Source of the DNA: Photobacterium gaetbulicola Gung47 | GTDB lineage: Bacteria; Pseudomonadota; Gammaproteobacteria; Enterobacterales; Vibrionaceae | NCBI GenBank assembly: GCA_000940995.1 | Contig: CP005974.1 | Location: 2,976,001-3,040,000, forward strand | Reading direction: 5' to 3' | DNA: 64,000 bases | In this document: positions 50,053 through 58,843 of the stretch, one piece after another | Position numbering within the stretch: the first letter of the stretch is position 1 | Layout: each line of letters starts with the position of its first letter | The notes under the pieces: model-generated | What the model was told of the DNA's origin: nothing | Seen by the model: only the letters and a program-made list of their open reading frames with translations | Databases searched by the model: none | Made by a program: the position numbers and the translations under genes

Positions 50053-50336
50053 GCCGAGTCGCCATTCGCGTCAATGGTATTGAGGTTCACGGCAACAGCC
50101 GTGAGCCTCTGCTCACCCAATTGGAAAAAGCGGGTTTTCAGCCTGAATACCAATGCCGTAACGGTATGTGCGGCGCCTGCCGCTGCAAATTGCGATCCGG
50201 CGCGGTCGACCAGCAAGACTCGATGGCGTTTATCGCCCCCAACGAAGTACTGGCCTGTTGCTCAGTGCCCAAAAGCAATGTCGAGGTCGAGTTCGATTAC
50301 CAACTGCAACAGCAAGCACGACAAGCCAACCTTTGA
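50049..50336 (+). CDS. yfaE: [2Fe-2S] ferredoxin (YfaE-type), NrdB cofactor maintenance
   Basis: This small plant-type ferredoxin supplies electrons to rebuild the diferric-tyrosyl cofactor of NrdB. The 95-residue protein has cluster ligands in CRNGMCGACRCKL plus Cys in EVLACCSV. The ATGA overlap with nrdB implies translational coupling. Confidence 0.93.
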   Translation: MSRVAIRVNGIEVHGNSREPLLTQLEKAGFQPEYQCRNGMCGACRCKLRSGAVDQQDSMAFIAPNEVLACCSVPKSNVEVEFDYQLQQQARQANL

Positions 50337-50407
50337 TCCCCGCCTTAAGGGGGCTTATCTCCCAGACAACGGCCGTACCCGCCCAGCCGATACCCAATAG
50401 ATAGCAA

Positions 50408-51628
50408 TCAGTTTTTATTTTCTATCTGCGCGATACGCTGCAGTGATTCCGAATGGCCAAACACCGGTTTTCCTTCCAGCCAGCGACGGAGCATGTCGAG
50501 GCCGAGGGCAGCCAACACATGGCGGTGATCACGCTCGGCATAGCGGCGTTTGGTCGTCACTTGCTGCGCCCATTCCCCTTCGGGAGTCACCAATGCCACC
50601 ACCACAGCACCGTCTTGCCCGGTCCCCACAGCCAAACCAATATCCGCTTGATTTTTCTCCCGAGCAGCCTGCGCCAGTGACAAAGCAGCCTCTAGCGGTA
50701 ACTTGGCGGTATGCTCAGGAGCATCATCTCGCCCCAACACCCAGGACTGCGCGATTTGCTCTGCAAATCGTATGTCATCATGCAGCCAACTGGTCAGAAA
50801 ACCGCCGGTATAGTGCTCGGCTAGCGCAAGCGAATACCCACTTTTTTCAATGAGCTCGCCAACCGCCCCCAGCAAAGGCTGGTTATGGCCAACCAGGTTA
50901 TCACCTAGCCGGCTGGCAATGACTGCCACCAATGCCCCGGTTTGTCGGTGCTCTGGCGGACAGAACACCTTCACTTCAATAAACGGGATCGCTGAGCGGT
51001 AACCTAGCTCAAAGCCTTCTGGCAGCGCAATGGGTTGCAACGACTGGCCAATGACCGATTCCGACAAACCAAACGTGTACAGCCGAACACATTCCCTGGC
51101 ACTGGTGGAATAACTTTCCTCCAGCCGCGGCAAGACTTGCTCATGGGTCATTTTCTTAAACTCGCTTGGCACGCCGGGGGTAAAGAAAACCCAGGCCCGG
51201 TTAATCTGCATCGCAAACCCGCAGGCAGTGCCGATAGGGTTATCCAAGACTTCCGCCCCCTCCGGCAGCATAGCCTGCTTGAGGTTGGTCTCGGGCATCT
51301 CGCGCCCCAAATTGGCATATTTCTGTTCCATTGCTTCGACCCACTCGTCGACCAACGCCAGCCCAACGTTGGCCGCAATAGCTGCGGCTTGAGCGGTCAA
51401 GTCATCGGTTGTCGGCCCCAAACCGCCATTGACAATCACCACATCGGCAGTGAGGCTGCAATGCTCAATTTCTGTCGCCAAAACCTCAAGCTGATCGCCC
51501 ACCGTAGTCCGCCGCAACAGAGGGAAACCGCGCTGAAAGAACAGTGCCGACAACCAAGCGGCATTGGTGTCAGTAATATCGCCGTGAAGCACTTCTTCAC
51601 CCGTACTTATCATTGCTACTTTCAGCAT
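50408..51628 (-). CDS. CinA-like protein (YfaY-type, molybdopterin-binding fold plus CinA C-terminal domain)
   Basis: The 406-residue protein starts at 51628 with AGGAG 5 nt upstream; a longer frame begins at 51667. The N-terminal MoCF_biosynth-like domain (VAMISTGEEVLHGDITDTNA, VVIVNGGLGPTTDDLTA, FFTPGVPSEFKKM) is associated in CinA with ADP-ribose or NAD-related pyrophosphatase activity. In the C-terminal domain, the NMN-deamidase signature AESCTGG reads AEHYTGG, so that activity is probably absent, as I recall for E. coli YfaY. It converges on the nrdAB operon. Confidence 0.88.
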   Translation of the reverse strand: MLKVAMISTGEEVLHGDITDTNAAWLSALFFQRGFPLLRRTTVGDQLEVLATEIEHCSLTADVVIVNGGLGPTTDDLTAQAAAIAANVGLALVDEWVEAMEQKYANLGREMPETNLKQAMLPEGAEVLDNPIGTACGFAMQINRAWVFFTPGVPSEFKKMTHEQVLPRLEESYSTSARECVRLYTFGLSESVIGQSLQPIALPEGFELGYRSAIPFIEVKVFCPPEHRQTGALVAVIASRLGDNLVGHNQPLLGAVGELIEKSGYSLALAEHYTGGFLTSWLHDDIRFAEQIAQSWVLGRDDAPEHTAKLPLEAALSLAQAAREKNQADIGLAVGTGQDGAVVVALVTPEGEWAQQVTTKRRYAERDHRHVLAALGLDMLRRWLEGKPVFGHSESLQRIAQIENKN

Positions 51629-51857
51629 ATCTGCTCCTGTGATATCACCGGCGGCAGCCTTGCTCACTGACCAAAGGTGCCACGTATCATTATTCTTACT
51701 TCACCCGACTTGCTATTACCGTAAAGGCTTTCCAACTGGCAACTCCAACGGATACTGCTTATTCAAGCATATCTCCTGCTATTTCAGCACGTTATTTTTC
51801 ACCAAGATCATCCGATGCCGGACATTATCGCATCAAGACAGAATAAAACGCCACAAC

Positions 51858-51875
51858 CGTAAACATTACATTACA
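51858..51875 (+). promoter_or_regulatory. TyrR-box-like site upstream of the tyrP promoter
   Basis: CGTAAA-N6-ATTACA matches TGTAAA-N6-TTTACA at 10 of 12 positions. It ends 16 bp before the -35 hexamer, a placement where TyrR can activate or repress. Confidence 0.6.
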
Positions 51876-51891
51876 CCAAAAAACACAAAAG

Positions 51892-51920
51892 TTGACAGTC
51901 ATATCCAATCGCTATATTGT
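51892..51920 (+). promoter_or_regulatory. Sigma-70 promoter of tyrP
   Basis: TTGACA (51892-51897), a 17-bp spacer, and TATTGT (51915-51920). The leader to the tyrP ATG is about 240 nt. Confidence 0.75.
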
Positions 51921-51991
51921 TCACAACCAGAGGTAAGCCTTACCAAAAGGCTTTAAACCGCCATTTATTACTACTGGAATTGAATTAAGCC

Positions 51992-52027
51992 ATGAAAAAA
52001 CACCCAACAAGCACTTTCTATCGATAG
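51992..52027 (+). CDS. Possible 11-residue leader peptide in the tyrP 5' region
   Basis: ATG at 51992 encodes MKKHPTSTFYR and a stop, within the long tyrP leader. The Phe-Tyr pair near its end would suit sensing of aromatic aminoacyl-tRNA, but no clear attenuator follows and the ribosome-binding site is weak. Speculative. Confidence 0.2.
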   Translation: MKKHPTSTFYR

Positions 52028-52046
52028 CCGCAATGGCTAAGTAGTG

Positions 52047-52064
52047 TGTAAACAAAAAATGACA
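52047..52064 (+). promoter_or_regulatory. Second, weaker TyrR-box-like site in the tyrP leader
   Basis: TGTAAA-N6-ATGACA matches the consensus at 10 of 12, with a perfect left arm. It lies within the transcribed leader. Confidence 0.35.
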
Positions 52065-52170
52065 CCTCATTGCCATTGTGGCCCTCTTGATGGATGAAAA
52101 GGGAGTAACCACAGGTGCAAACACCGCCTCCCGAGCACAAACCTATTGAATACTCGGAGCAATTAACCCC

Positions 52171-53376
52171 ATGTCTATGAACAAGACTTTCGGCAGTATG
52201 CTGATCATCGCCGGTACAACCATCGGCGCAGGCATGCTAGCCCTTCCCCTGGCCTCGGCCGGACTTGGCTTTACCACTGCCACCTTGATCATGTTCGGTA
52301 TTTGGTCATTGATGACCTACACCGCACTGTTAATGTTAGAAGTGCATCAGTACGCCGATCACCAAGCCACACTGAACTCACTGGCCCGCGATCTACTTGG
52401 CAAAAAAGGCCAGTTCCTGGCCAATTTTGCCGTATGCTTTCTGATGTACTCGCTGTGTGCGGCGTACATTGCCGGCGGAGGTGGTCAACTCAACGACAAA
52501 CTCAATAACTGGGTAGGGTTGGAAGTCTCGGCACAGACCAGCACCGTATTTTTTACTCTGGTGATTGCCAGCATTGTGGCGATAGGTACTCACTCGGTCG
52601 ATATGGTTAACCGAGTACTGTTTACCCTGAAGGTGATTGCCTTAGTGGTCATGCTTAGCTTGCTGGCGCCAAATGTCGAAGGCGGCTACCTGGTCAATAT
52701 GCCGGTTGAAAAAGGCCTGATCATTTCGGCACTGCCCGTCATCTTTACCTCGTTTGGTTTTCACGGCAGTATTCCATCTATCGTGCGCTACATCGGCTTG
52801 GATATCAGAGCCCTAAAAAAAGTGATGATCATTGGCTCATCGCTACCATTACTGATTTACATTTTCTGGCAGCTCACAAGCCAAGGCGTACTTAGCCAGC
52901 AGGATCTGATGGCGAGCAACAGCCTAGGGGCATTCATCGCCACATTAAGTGAAATGCTACACAACCCGATGGTTAGCCAGTCTGTCTCAGTGTTCGCTGA
53001 CTTGGCATTGGCGACTTCGTTCTTGGGTGTCAGCTTGGGTCTGTTTGATTTTGTCGCCGACAGCTTTAAGCACAACGATAAAAAGCATGGCCGGCTACAA
53101 ACGGCAGCGATGACATTTGTCCCACCACTGGCTTTTGCTTTGTTCTACCCGCAAGGTTTTATCACGGCGCTAGGCTTTGCAGCTATCGCTCTGGTGATCT
53201 TGGCAATTTTCCTACCCGTGGCCATGGTCAGTGCCCAGCGTAAGCAGCTCAAAGCGGCAGATGGCTACCAGGTAGCCGGTGGTAAGCCCGCCCTACTTGC
53301 TGCAACCGGGGCCGGTATCCTCATTATTACCGCCCAGCTTCTGCAGATGGCAGGCGTGATCCCGGCAGTAGGATAA
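52171..53376 (+). CDS. tyrP: Tyrosine permease TyrP (aromatic amino-acid transporter, HAAAP family)
   Basis: TyrP is a proton-coupled inner-membrane importer of tyrosine. The 401-residue protein (E. coli TyrP 403) has about eleven hydrophobic segments. It matches TyrP at SMLIIAGTTIGAGMLALPLA, ISALPVIFTSFGFHGSIPSI, DLALATSFLGVSLGLFD and TFVPPLAFALFYPQGF. The ATG at 52171 was chosen; an in-frame ATG at 52177 is possible. The TyrR-box-like sites upstream match the known TyrR control of tyrP in E. coli. Confidence 0.92.
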   Translation: MSMNKTFGSMLIIAGTTIGAGMLALPLASAGLGFTTATLIMFGIWSLMTYTALLMLEVHQYADHQATLNSLARDLLGKKGQFLANFAVCFLMYSLCAAYIAGGGGQLNDKLNNWVGLEVSAQTSTVFFTLVIASIVAIGTHSVDMVNRVLFTLKVIALVVMLSLLAPNVEGGYLVNMPVEKGLIISALPVIFTSFGFHGSIPSIVRYIGLDIRALKKVMIIGSSLPLLIYIFWQLTSQGVLSQQDLMASNSLGAFIATLSEMLHNPMVSQSVSVFADLALATSFLGVSLGLFDFVADSFKHNDKKHGRLQTAAMTFVPPLAFALFYPQGFITALGFAAIALVILAIFLPVAMVSAQRKQLKAADGYQVAGGKPALLAATGAGILIITAQLLQMAGVIPAVG

Positions 53377-53386
53377 CAGCTGTCCC

Positions 53387-53412
53387 AGCGGCAAGCGTCT
53401 TCGCTTGCCGCT
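53387..53412 (+). terminator. Hairpin after tyrP
   Basis: An 11-bp perfect stem AGCGGCAAGCG/CGCTTGCCGCT with a TCTT loop, 11 nt after the stop. No U tract, so intrinsic termination is uncertain. Confidence 0.55.
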
Positions 53413-53608
53413 CGCAGGCCTTACACCTGAAAATAAATTGAACAAAATAATTTATTCTGGCAATCATTCATATAAATTGGTGTTTTTTACAATTTTTTTG
53501 CACAAACTTGTGCGATTTTAATCCATAGCCACTAGGAATTTTTTATCATTTCAGTGATACTTCCCACACTTTTTATCCTATCCACCTTGATCTATTGCGG
53601 AGCGTATC

Positions 53609-54526
53609 TTGCGCACTTCACTTCTATCAACTCTAGCCTTGGGGATTGCCGTTAGCACCCCCGCATTCGCATGGAATGAGAATGCCGACTTGGGTGCTTA
53701 CCAGCAGCACACCTTTTTAAACAGCTATGCGACCCAGCCAGCTCAGCAGCTGGGATTTGCCAACGAATACCAGTACGCAGCCATGGATCAAGGACTGACG
53801 CTGCAAGCTGCGCTCGCCGAACCGACGACCTACAATTTGCCGAAACATTTATCCGTCGCGCCGGAAAAAGATTGGGATTACCTACTGGAGCAGTCATACA
53901 CCATTTTTGGTTTGAGCGTTGCAACCGTCGGGTTGATGACCCTGTTGCCCGAGAGTGTCACCAACTGGGACCCAGAAGATACCAACTTAAGTGGCTTGGG
54001 CAGAAAGTGGTGGGACAATGTTAAAGCCGGGCCCGTGTGGGACAAAGACGATCACTACCTGAACTACATCATGCACCCATACTTCGGCGGTGTTTACTAC
54101 ACGGCAGCCCGCCATTCCGGGTTTAACGAGTGGGAGTCATTCCTGTATTCGGCCACCATGTCGACGTTCTTCTGGGAGTACGGGGTGGAAGCCTTTGCCG
54201 AAGTCCCATCCATCCAGGATATCATTGTCACACCGCTATTCGGTGCGGCGGTGGGTGAGTGGATGTTCCAGACAGAAATGGAGATCACCGCCAATCGTGG
54301 CAAAGTCATGGGTTCAAAAACCATGGGCGACGTCAGCCTGTTCCTGCTCAACCCTGTTGGCCATATCCACTACTGGGTAACTGACTGGTGGCGAGGCGAC
54401 GCCGATGTCAGCCTCACTTACACACCGTGGTTCGGCAATACCGAGGCCGCCAGCTTCGCCCTTGATGCCGGGGCTGCTTACGATCCGGTCTTCGTAGGCC
54501 TAGAACTAAAACTGGCCCTGCAGTAA
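53609..54526 (+). CDS. Exported DUF3943-type protein, unknown function
   Basis: The 305-residue protein is predicted to be periplasmic or outer-membrane associated. The start is TTG at 53609 with GGAG a few nt upstream. The signal peptide is MRTSLLSTLALGIAVSTPAFA before WNENADLG, split here for length. The central block YLNYIMHPYFGGVYYTAARH, the SFFWEYGVE-like TMSTFFWEYGVEAF and the following DIIVTPLFGAAVGEW resemble DUF3943. The gene stands alone between tyrP and a GGDEF-EAL gene. Confidence 0.75.
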   Translation: MRTSLLSTLALGIAVSTPAFAWNENADLGAYQQHTFLNSYATQPAQQLGFANEYQYAAMDQGLTLQAALAEPTTYNLPKHLSVAPEKDWDYLLEQSYTIFGLSVATVGLMTLLPESVTNWDPEDTNLSGLGRKWWDNVKAGPVWDKDDHYLNYIMHPYFGGVYYTAARHSGFNEWESFLYSATMSTFFWEYGVEAFAEVPSIQDIIVTPLFGAAVGEWMFQTEMEITANRGKVMGSKTMGDVSLFLLNPVGHIHYWVTDWWRGDADVSLTYTPWFGNTEAASFALDAGAAYDPVFVGLELKLALQ

Positions 54527-54540
54527 GCAAAAATGACGGA

Positions 54541-54582
54541 TAGCAAAAAAGTGCGACCTCTATCGCCTTTTTTGCTATTTTT
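54541..54582 (+). terminator. Terminator after the DUF3943 gene
   Basis: Imperfect stem AGCAAAAAAG..GCGA / TCGC..CTTTTTTGCT with a CCTCTA loop, then ATTTTTC. Confidence 0.75.
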
Positions 54583-54710
54583 CAAGAAATTACATATTTT
54601 ATTTCATATTTCGTGAAGAAGTGTCACGATTTTATACCGCATGCATATTTAGAACGCCGTTTTTGATATAGCATCTGACAAATATCACAATAAATAACAA
54701 AGCCTTGGTG

Positions 54711-56705
54711 ATGAACCAAAATTTTTCTCTGTTAGAGTTCCTGCAGATACCTGTATGGATTTTCGATATTCACCAAAAACGCATTCTCTGGGCAAACTCC
54801 GCCGCATTGCCATTGTGGGAAGCGAAAAGTACCGACGAACTCACGGCCCGTGATCTCAGCCTAGACATGTCCGAAGCAGTTGATGCCATACTGGATGGTT
54901 ACCTCAGCCGTTTTCAGCAGGGTGAGAAAATCAAGACCTGGTGGTACTTCTCACCTAACGATGTCATTAAAAAAGCATTATGTTATTTTTCAGGCATGCC
55001 TGGTCCTGATGGCAATACTGTCATGCTGGTCGAGGTGATCGCTGAAGAAGCCAGCCTACGCCGTGAACTGGCGTTCTCAGGCAGCTCAAACCTCGCCTTG
55101 CTGTTCGATGAAAGCGGTCACCTGATCAGTGCCAACAACTCTTTTACCCACTCTTTTGGTGAAGATCTCAAAGATTTGGCCAGCTTTTTAGGTGATGCCC
55201 AACTAGCTGATAAATGGCTCGCGGCGGCCCGCCATGAAGGGATTCTCAAAGCCAAGCGCCTGTGCTGGACCGGAAAAAGCCACCACTGGCTCAATATCGA
55301 CGGCAAGTGGCTCACTGATAAGCACCAGTTACTCCTGAGCTTGATCAACATCAGCCAAGAAAAAGAGCAACTCCACAAAGCCAAATACAATGCCGAGCAT
55401 GATTTTCTGACCGGGCTCCTCAACCGCCGCGGTATCACCAACGCCATTGTCGAAAACCAGCACAGTCAGCATCCCTATAGCCTATTATTCCTCGATATAG
55501 ATGGCTTCAAACTGGTCAATGATACCTACGGCCATGCCATTGGTGACAAACTGCTGCGGGCCATCGCCATCCGCTTGCAAGAAGAGGTGAAATTCAAGGG
55601 ATTACTGGCGCGATTTGGCGGCGATGAATTTATCGTTCAAGCTGAGCACCGGAATATCGAGAACTCGGCAATGTTTGCCAAGCAGCTGATCAAAGCCCTT
55701 AACCGTCCTTTTCACCTCAAAGAGGTAGGCGAACTATCCATTGGTTGCAGCATCGGCACCTCAGACTACCCGTCTGATGCCAAGGATATCGAAACCTTGG
55801 TAACCCAGGCGGATATGGCTATGCACCGTGCCAAGCTGCGCGGGCGCAACCGCAGCCATCACTTCTCGCCCGATATGGCAGATGCTCTCTATCGCAAAAT
55901 GACTCTGCGTCACCACCTGACACTGGCCCTGGAAGCAGACGCTTTCGAACTCTACTACCAGCCGATAGTTGATATTAAGTCGAAATCACTCAAAGGTTTC
56001 GAAGCCCTGATCCGCTGGCACGACGAGGAGCTGGGGCAAGTCTCCCCCGGCGAGTTCATCCCGTTGGCCGAAGAGACCGGCCAAATCGTCCCGCTGGGTA
56101 AATGGATTCTCAAAACGGCCTGTAAGCAACTGGCATTATGGCGGGAGAAATATGGCAAGGCGTTTATTATGAGCGTCAACCTTTCCCGCGCCCAGCTACA
56201 ATCGAGTCTAGCCCCCACCATCGAAGGATTGCTCAATCGCTACCAGATCCCCCCTTCGCAGCTGGCCTTGGAGCTCACCGAGTCCACCATGCTGCAGGAG
56301 TACGATGAAGCCAAGCAATGCCTCGATGATCTGGCCTCTCTGGGCATAGAGCTTTATCTCGACGACTTCGGTACGGGCTACTCTTCCTTGTCGCAGCTGC
56401 AGGATTTGCCTATCAGTACCGTTAAGCTGGATCAGAGCTTTGTCCAGGGGGAACATAAAGGCAGCCAGGCCATTATTGAGGCGACCCAGGCTATCTGCGA
56501 AAAACTGGCGCTCAAAGTGGTGGCTGAAGGTGTCGAGACCGAAGCGCAACTGCGTTACTTGCAGCAGTGCCGCTTCGACTTCTGCCAAGGCTACTACCTT
56601 GGCCGCCCAATGCCAGCCCATGAGCATGAGGATCGCAATTTCTCATTGCTCAACACTATTCCGGAAGCCCCTCTACAAGAGCAAAAGCCAGAGGTGGTGC
56701 AGTAG
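54711..56705 (+). CDS. PAS-GGDEF-EAL cyclic-di-GMP signalling protein
   Basis: This 664-residue soluble protein has two PAS-like N-terminal regions (~8-110 and ~120-225), a GGDEF domain (~230-390) and an EAL domain (~400-650). The cyclase motif RFGGDEF is intact, but the position of the RxxD inhibitory site reads KFKG, so product inhibition is probably absent. The phosphodiesterase residues are all present: FEALIRW, MSVNLSRAQL, ELTES, DDFGTGYSSL, KLDQSF, AEGVETEAQ. It could therefore do both reactions. The ATG at 54711 was preferred over TTG and GTG codons just before it; no strong ribosome-binding site is seen. Confidence 0.93.
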   Translation: MNQNFSLLEFLQIPVWIFDIHQKRILWANSAALPLWEAKSTDELTARDLSLDMSEAVDAILDGYLSRFQQGEKIKTWWYFSPNDVIKKALCYFSGMPGPDGNTVMLVEVIAEEASLRRELAFSGSSNLALLFDESGHLISANNSFTHSFGEDLKDLASFLGDAQLADKWLAAARHEGILKAKRLCWTGKSHHWLNIDGKWLTDKHQLLLSLINISQEKEQLHKAKYNAEHDFLTGLLNRRGITNAIVENQHSQHPYSLLFLDIDGFKLVNDTYGHAIGDKLLRAIAIRLQEEVKFKGLLARFGGDEFIVQAEHRNIENSAMFAKQLIKALNRPFHLKEVGELSIGCSIGTSDYPSDAKDIETLVTQADMAMHRAKLRGRNRSHHFSPDMADALYRKMTLRHHLTLALEADAFELYYQPIVDIKSKSLKGFEALIRWHDEELGQVSPGEFIPLAEETGQIVPLGKWILKTACKQLALWREKYGKAFIMSVNLSRAQLQSSLAPTIEGLLNRYQIPPSQLALELTESTMLQEYDEAKQCLDDLASLGIELYLDDFGTGYSSLSQLQDLPISTVKLDQSFVQGEHKGSQAIIEATQAICEKLALKVVAEGVETEAQLRYLQQCRFDFCQGYYLGRPMPAHEHEDRNFSLLNTIPEAPLQEQKPEVVQ

Positions 56706-56725
56706 TATTTCGCGCCTGCCAAATT

Positions 56726-56760
56726 AGTAATAAGGCCAGTCAGTGACTGGCCTTATTACT
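56726..56760. terminator. 35-bp perfect palindrome, bidirectional terminator
   Basis: Arms AGTAATAAGGCCAGTCA and TGACTGGCCTTATTACT surround one central G. It follows the GGDEF-EAL gene and lies downstream of the converging TSUP gene. Confidence 0.8.
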
Positions 56761-56805
56761 GTTTACCACCTTGTGCACAAGGATTGTCCAAGCCTTCCCG
56801 TGCCG

Positions 56806-57534
56806 CTAGACAAATTTCGGTGCCATTCCCTGCCAAATGGCAATCACCCCAGAGACCGAGCACAGCACCAGCAAGGCATAGCGCAGCCACTCGGCCCGGA
56901 TCAAATGCTGGATCCGGTAGGCAAACAAACTGGCCAAGATAGGCGCAGGCATGATCATCATGCCGTATTTGAAATGCCACCAGCTAAAGTGCCCTGTCGC
57001 GGTCAGGGCGAGCAACGAAAGGATGCTGCTAAAGGTGAAATAGCCCGCCAGATTGGCCCTGAGCTTGCCGGCCTCGGCATGTTGCAGTACCAGAGCCATA
57101 GGCGGACCACCGATGGCCGTTGACGTCCCCATCAGACCCGAGGCAAACCCAGCCCAAAACAAAGCCTTCGGCGTTGGCCTGATCCTCACTTTGAGCAAAC
57201 TGATCACCACCGCCAGTAAGACCCCAGCGCCGAGCACCAAGGCCAGCGACTCGGCAGTGATATACAGTAACAACCCCCCAGCAACAATCGTCCCCGGTAC
57301 CCGGCCAACAAATGCCGCTCCCAACCCGCGAAACGACACCTGAGAGCGGTACTGCCACATGTTGATCAATGCCAGTACCAAGCCAACCAGGGTAATGGTG
57401 CCAGGCACAAACCGGGGCTCAAAGAAATACACAATGGGTGCGGCAACAATGGCCATACCGAACCCCACGGTACTTTGCACAAAGCACCCAGCCGCCAGGG
57501 CCATAGCGCAATAGACTAATGTGCTGGTATCCAT
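56806..57534 (-). CDS. TauE/SafE (TSUP)-family membrane transporter
   Basis: This 242-residue polytopic membrane protein of the sulfite/organosulfonate exporter family has about 7-8 hydrophobic segments. Family marks are the N-terminal GCFVQSTVGFGMAIVAAP and the mirrored GLMGTSTAIGGPPMALVLQ. The substrate is unknown. Its ATG directly follows the stop of the upstream methyltransferase gene, so the two form an operon. Confidence 0.88.
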   Translation of the reverse strand: MDTSTLVYCAMALAAGCFVQSTVGFGMAIVAAPIVYFFEPRFVPGTITLVGLVLALINMWQYRSQVSFRGLGAAFVGRVPGTIVAGGLLLYITAESLALVLGAGVLLAVVISLLKVRIRPTPKALFWAGFASGLMGTSTAIGGPPMALVLQHAEAGKLRANLAGYFTFSSILSLLALTATGHFSWWHFKYGMMIMPAPILASLFAYRIQHLIRAEWLRYALLVLCSVSGVIAIWQGMAPKFV

Positions 57535-58722
57535 TTAATCCTGTCGCTCCGCATGAATCATAATATTACGTGGGGTAGTTGGCTTGTCGCAGAAAGTTCC
57601 GACCGTCACTGTATAGCCCGCCTCTTCCATAAAGCATGCCCGGTCATAAACCAGCCACATCTCCAAAGGTCGGCGGAACAGCTGGCGCAGCAACTCCAAC
57701 CGCTCGACCCAGTCAAAGCGCTGCTCACCGACACGCTGCCAATGGGCATAGTCAATCGTATCCGGCAGTACCACCCCTTTTTGCTCTGCAGCCCAACGGC
57801 AGAAAGCCTCAAAGCCCTCATTGAACAAGGCCTTCTGGACATTGGGGACCGGCAGGTAATCGTCTTGCCCGGTCACGCAGCGTTGCAGGCTGTCAAAGCC
57901 AAGTCGGAAACTCACCTCAACAAAGCGGAGATTTCGAACTCGGTTGCCCGCGGTCACCGTCTCCTGCAGCGGCAGCCGGAGATCATGCTTGCTCAGTATT
58001 AATTCGCTTTGTTGCGCCAGCGTCGACATCGGCTGGTAGGCTCGCGCCCGGATAAGGTGATAACAGCAAGGGGAAACACTGACTGCTTGCCCCCGGCACT
58101 CGGCCACGCGCTGCAACAACGAGACGTGCAGATCCCCACAGGCATGCAAAGCAACCGCATGCTGCTTGGATAAAATATATTTGCCGCTCTGCGGTGAAAA
58201 CGCATCGCCATGGACGAAGGTCATCGGCAGCCCCAGCTTCCGGGCGGCTGCATCACCGCTGTCACACAGTGCCTGCTGCCATTCCAGGCTGGTTACCGGC
58301 GTGTTGTGCGTCGCGGCCAGCACCCTTCCGAGAAACCCTTTTCCGGCGCACCACTCCAGCCATGGCAGCGACAATGCCGGCAGTACGCCGTTGAACGCCT
58401 GCAGCTGCTGCCATTTGCGGCCCGGGATCCCAGCTTCGAGACCTCGGGGCGTAGCACGCTCGACCTGAGGCAGAGCCTCAAGCGTGGCCAATTGGTGCAT
58501 CGCGGCAGCCTGCGGGATCCAACGGCTCAGTGCCCCCGCGAGCAAGCCGGCATCCTGCCGAAATAGGGCGAGTTGCTGTTCATCCAACCCCAGCAGCCAT
58601 TGTGTTAATACGGGGTGACGCTGCTCCCATTCGGACTGCGACGTGGAAAAGGGCATAAACTGCCACCATTCACGGGTATCCGTCAGTAGGCGATCAAGTT
58701 GGGAAAAACGCGGGGCGTGCAT
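57535..58722 (-). CDS. SAM-dependent methyltransferase (Methyltransf_32-like), unknown substrate
   Basis: The 395-residue protein has a central Rossmann methyltransferase domain: glycine-rich LEWCAGKGFLGRVLA, DAFSPQSGKY, LHACGDLHVSLL, and SVSPCCYHLI. The HACGD and SPCCYH motifs are shared with the METTL25/GSTCD/RRNAD-like group, where CCYH is typical. The N-terminal ~130 residues and the C-terminus are not recognised. Downstream, with no gap, is the TSUP gene. Substrate cannot be inferred from sequence. Confidence 0.8.
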   Translation of the reverse strand: MHAPRFSQLDRLLTDTREWWQFMPFSTSQSEWEQRHPVLTQWLLGLDEQQLALFRQDAGLLAGALSRWIPQAAAMHQLATLEALPQVERATPRGLEAGIPGRKWQQLQAFNGVLPALSLPWLEWCAGKGFLGRVLAATHNTPVTSLEWQQALCDSGDAAARKLGLPMTFVHGDAFSPQSGKYILSKQHAVALHACGDLHVSLLQRVAECRGQAVSVSPCCYHLIRARAYQPMSTLAQQSELILSKHDLRLPLQETVTAGNRVRNLRFVEVSFRLGFDSLQRCVTGQDDYLPVPNVQKALFNEGFEAFCRWAAEQKGVVLPDTIDYAHWQRVGEQRFDWVERLELLRQLFRRPLEMWLVYDRACFMEEAGYTVTVGTFCDKPTTPRNIMIHAERQD

Positions 58723-58803
58723 GGTGTACTCTTGGGTTAATCAGACAGCCCGATATTGTAAACCTAAATAGAGCAAATGGGCAGAAAGAGACCCTTTCAA
58801 GAT

Positions 58804-58835
58804 AAGAAACAAACAGGCTGCCGAATAGCAGCCTG
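58804..58835 (-). terminator. Rho-independent terminator of cysB
   Basis: The stem CAGGCTGC/GCAGCCTG with a CGAATA loop is followed on the minus strand by TTTGTTTC. Confidence 0.85.
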
Positions 58836-58843
58836 AGAAGGGG

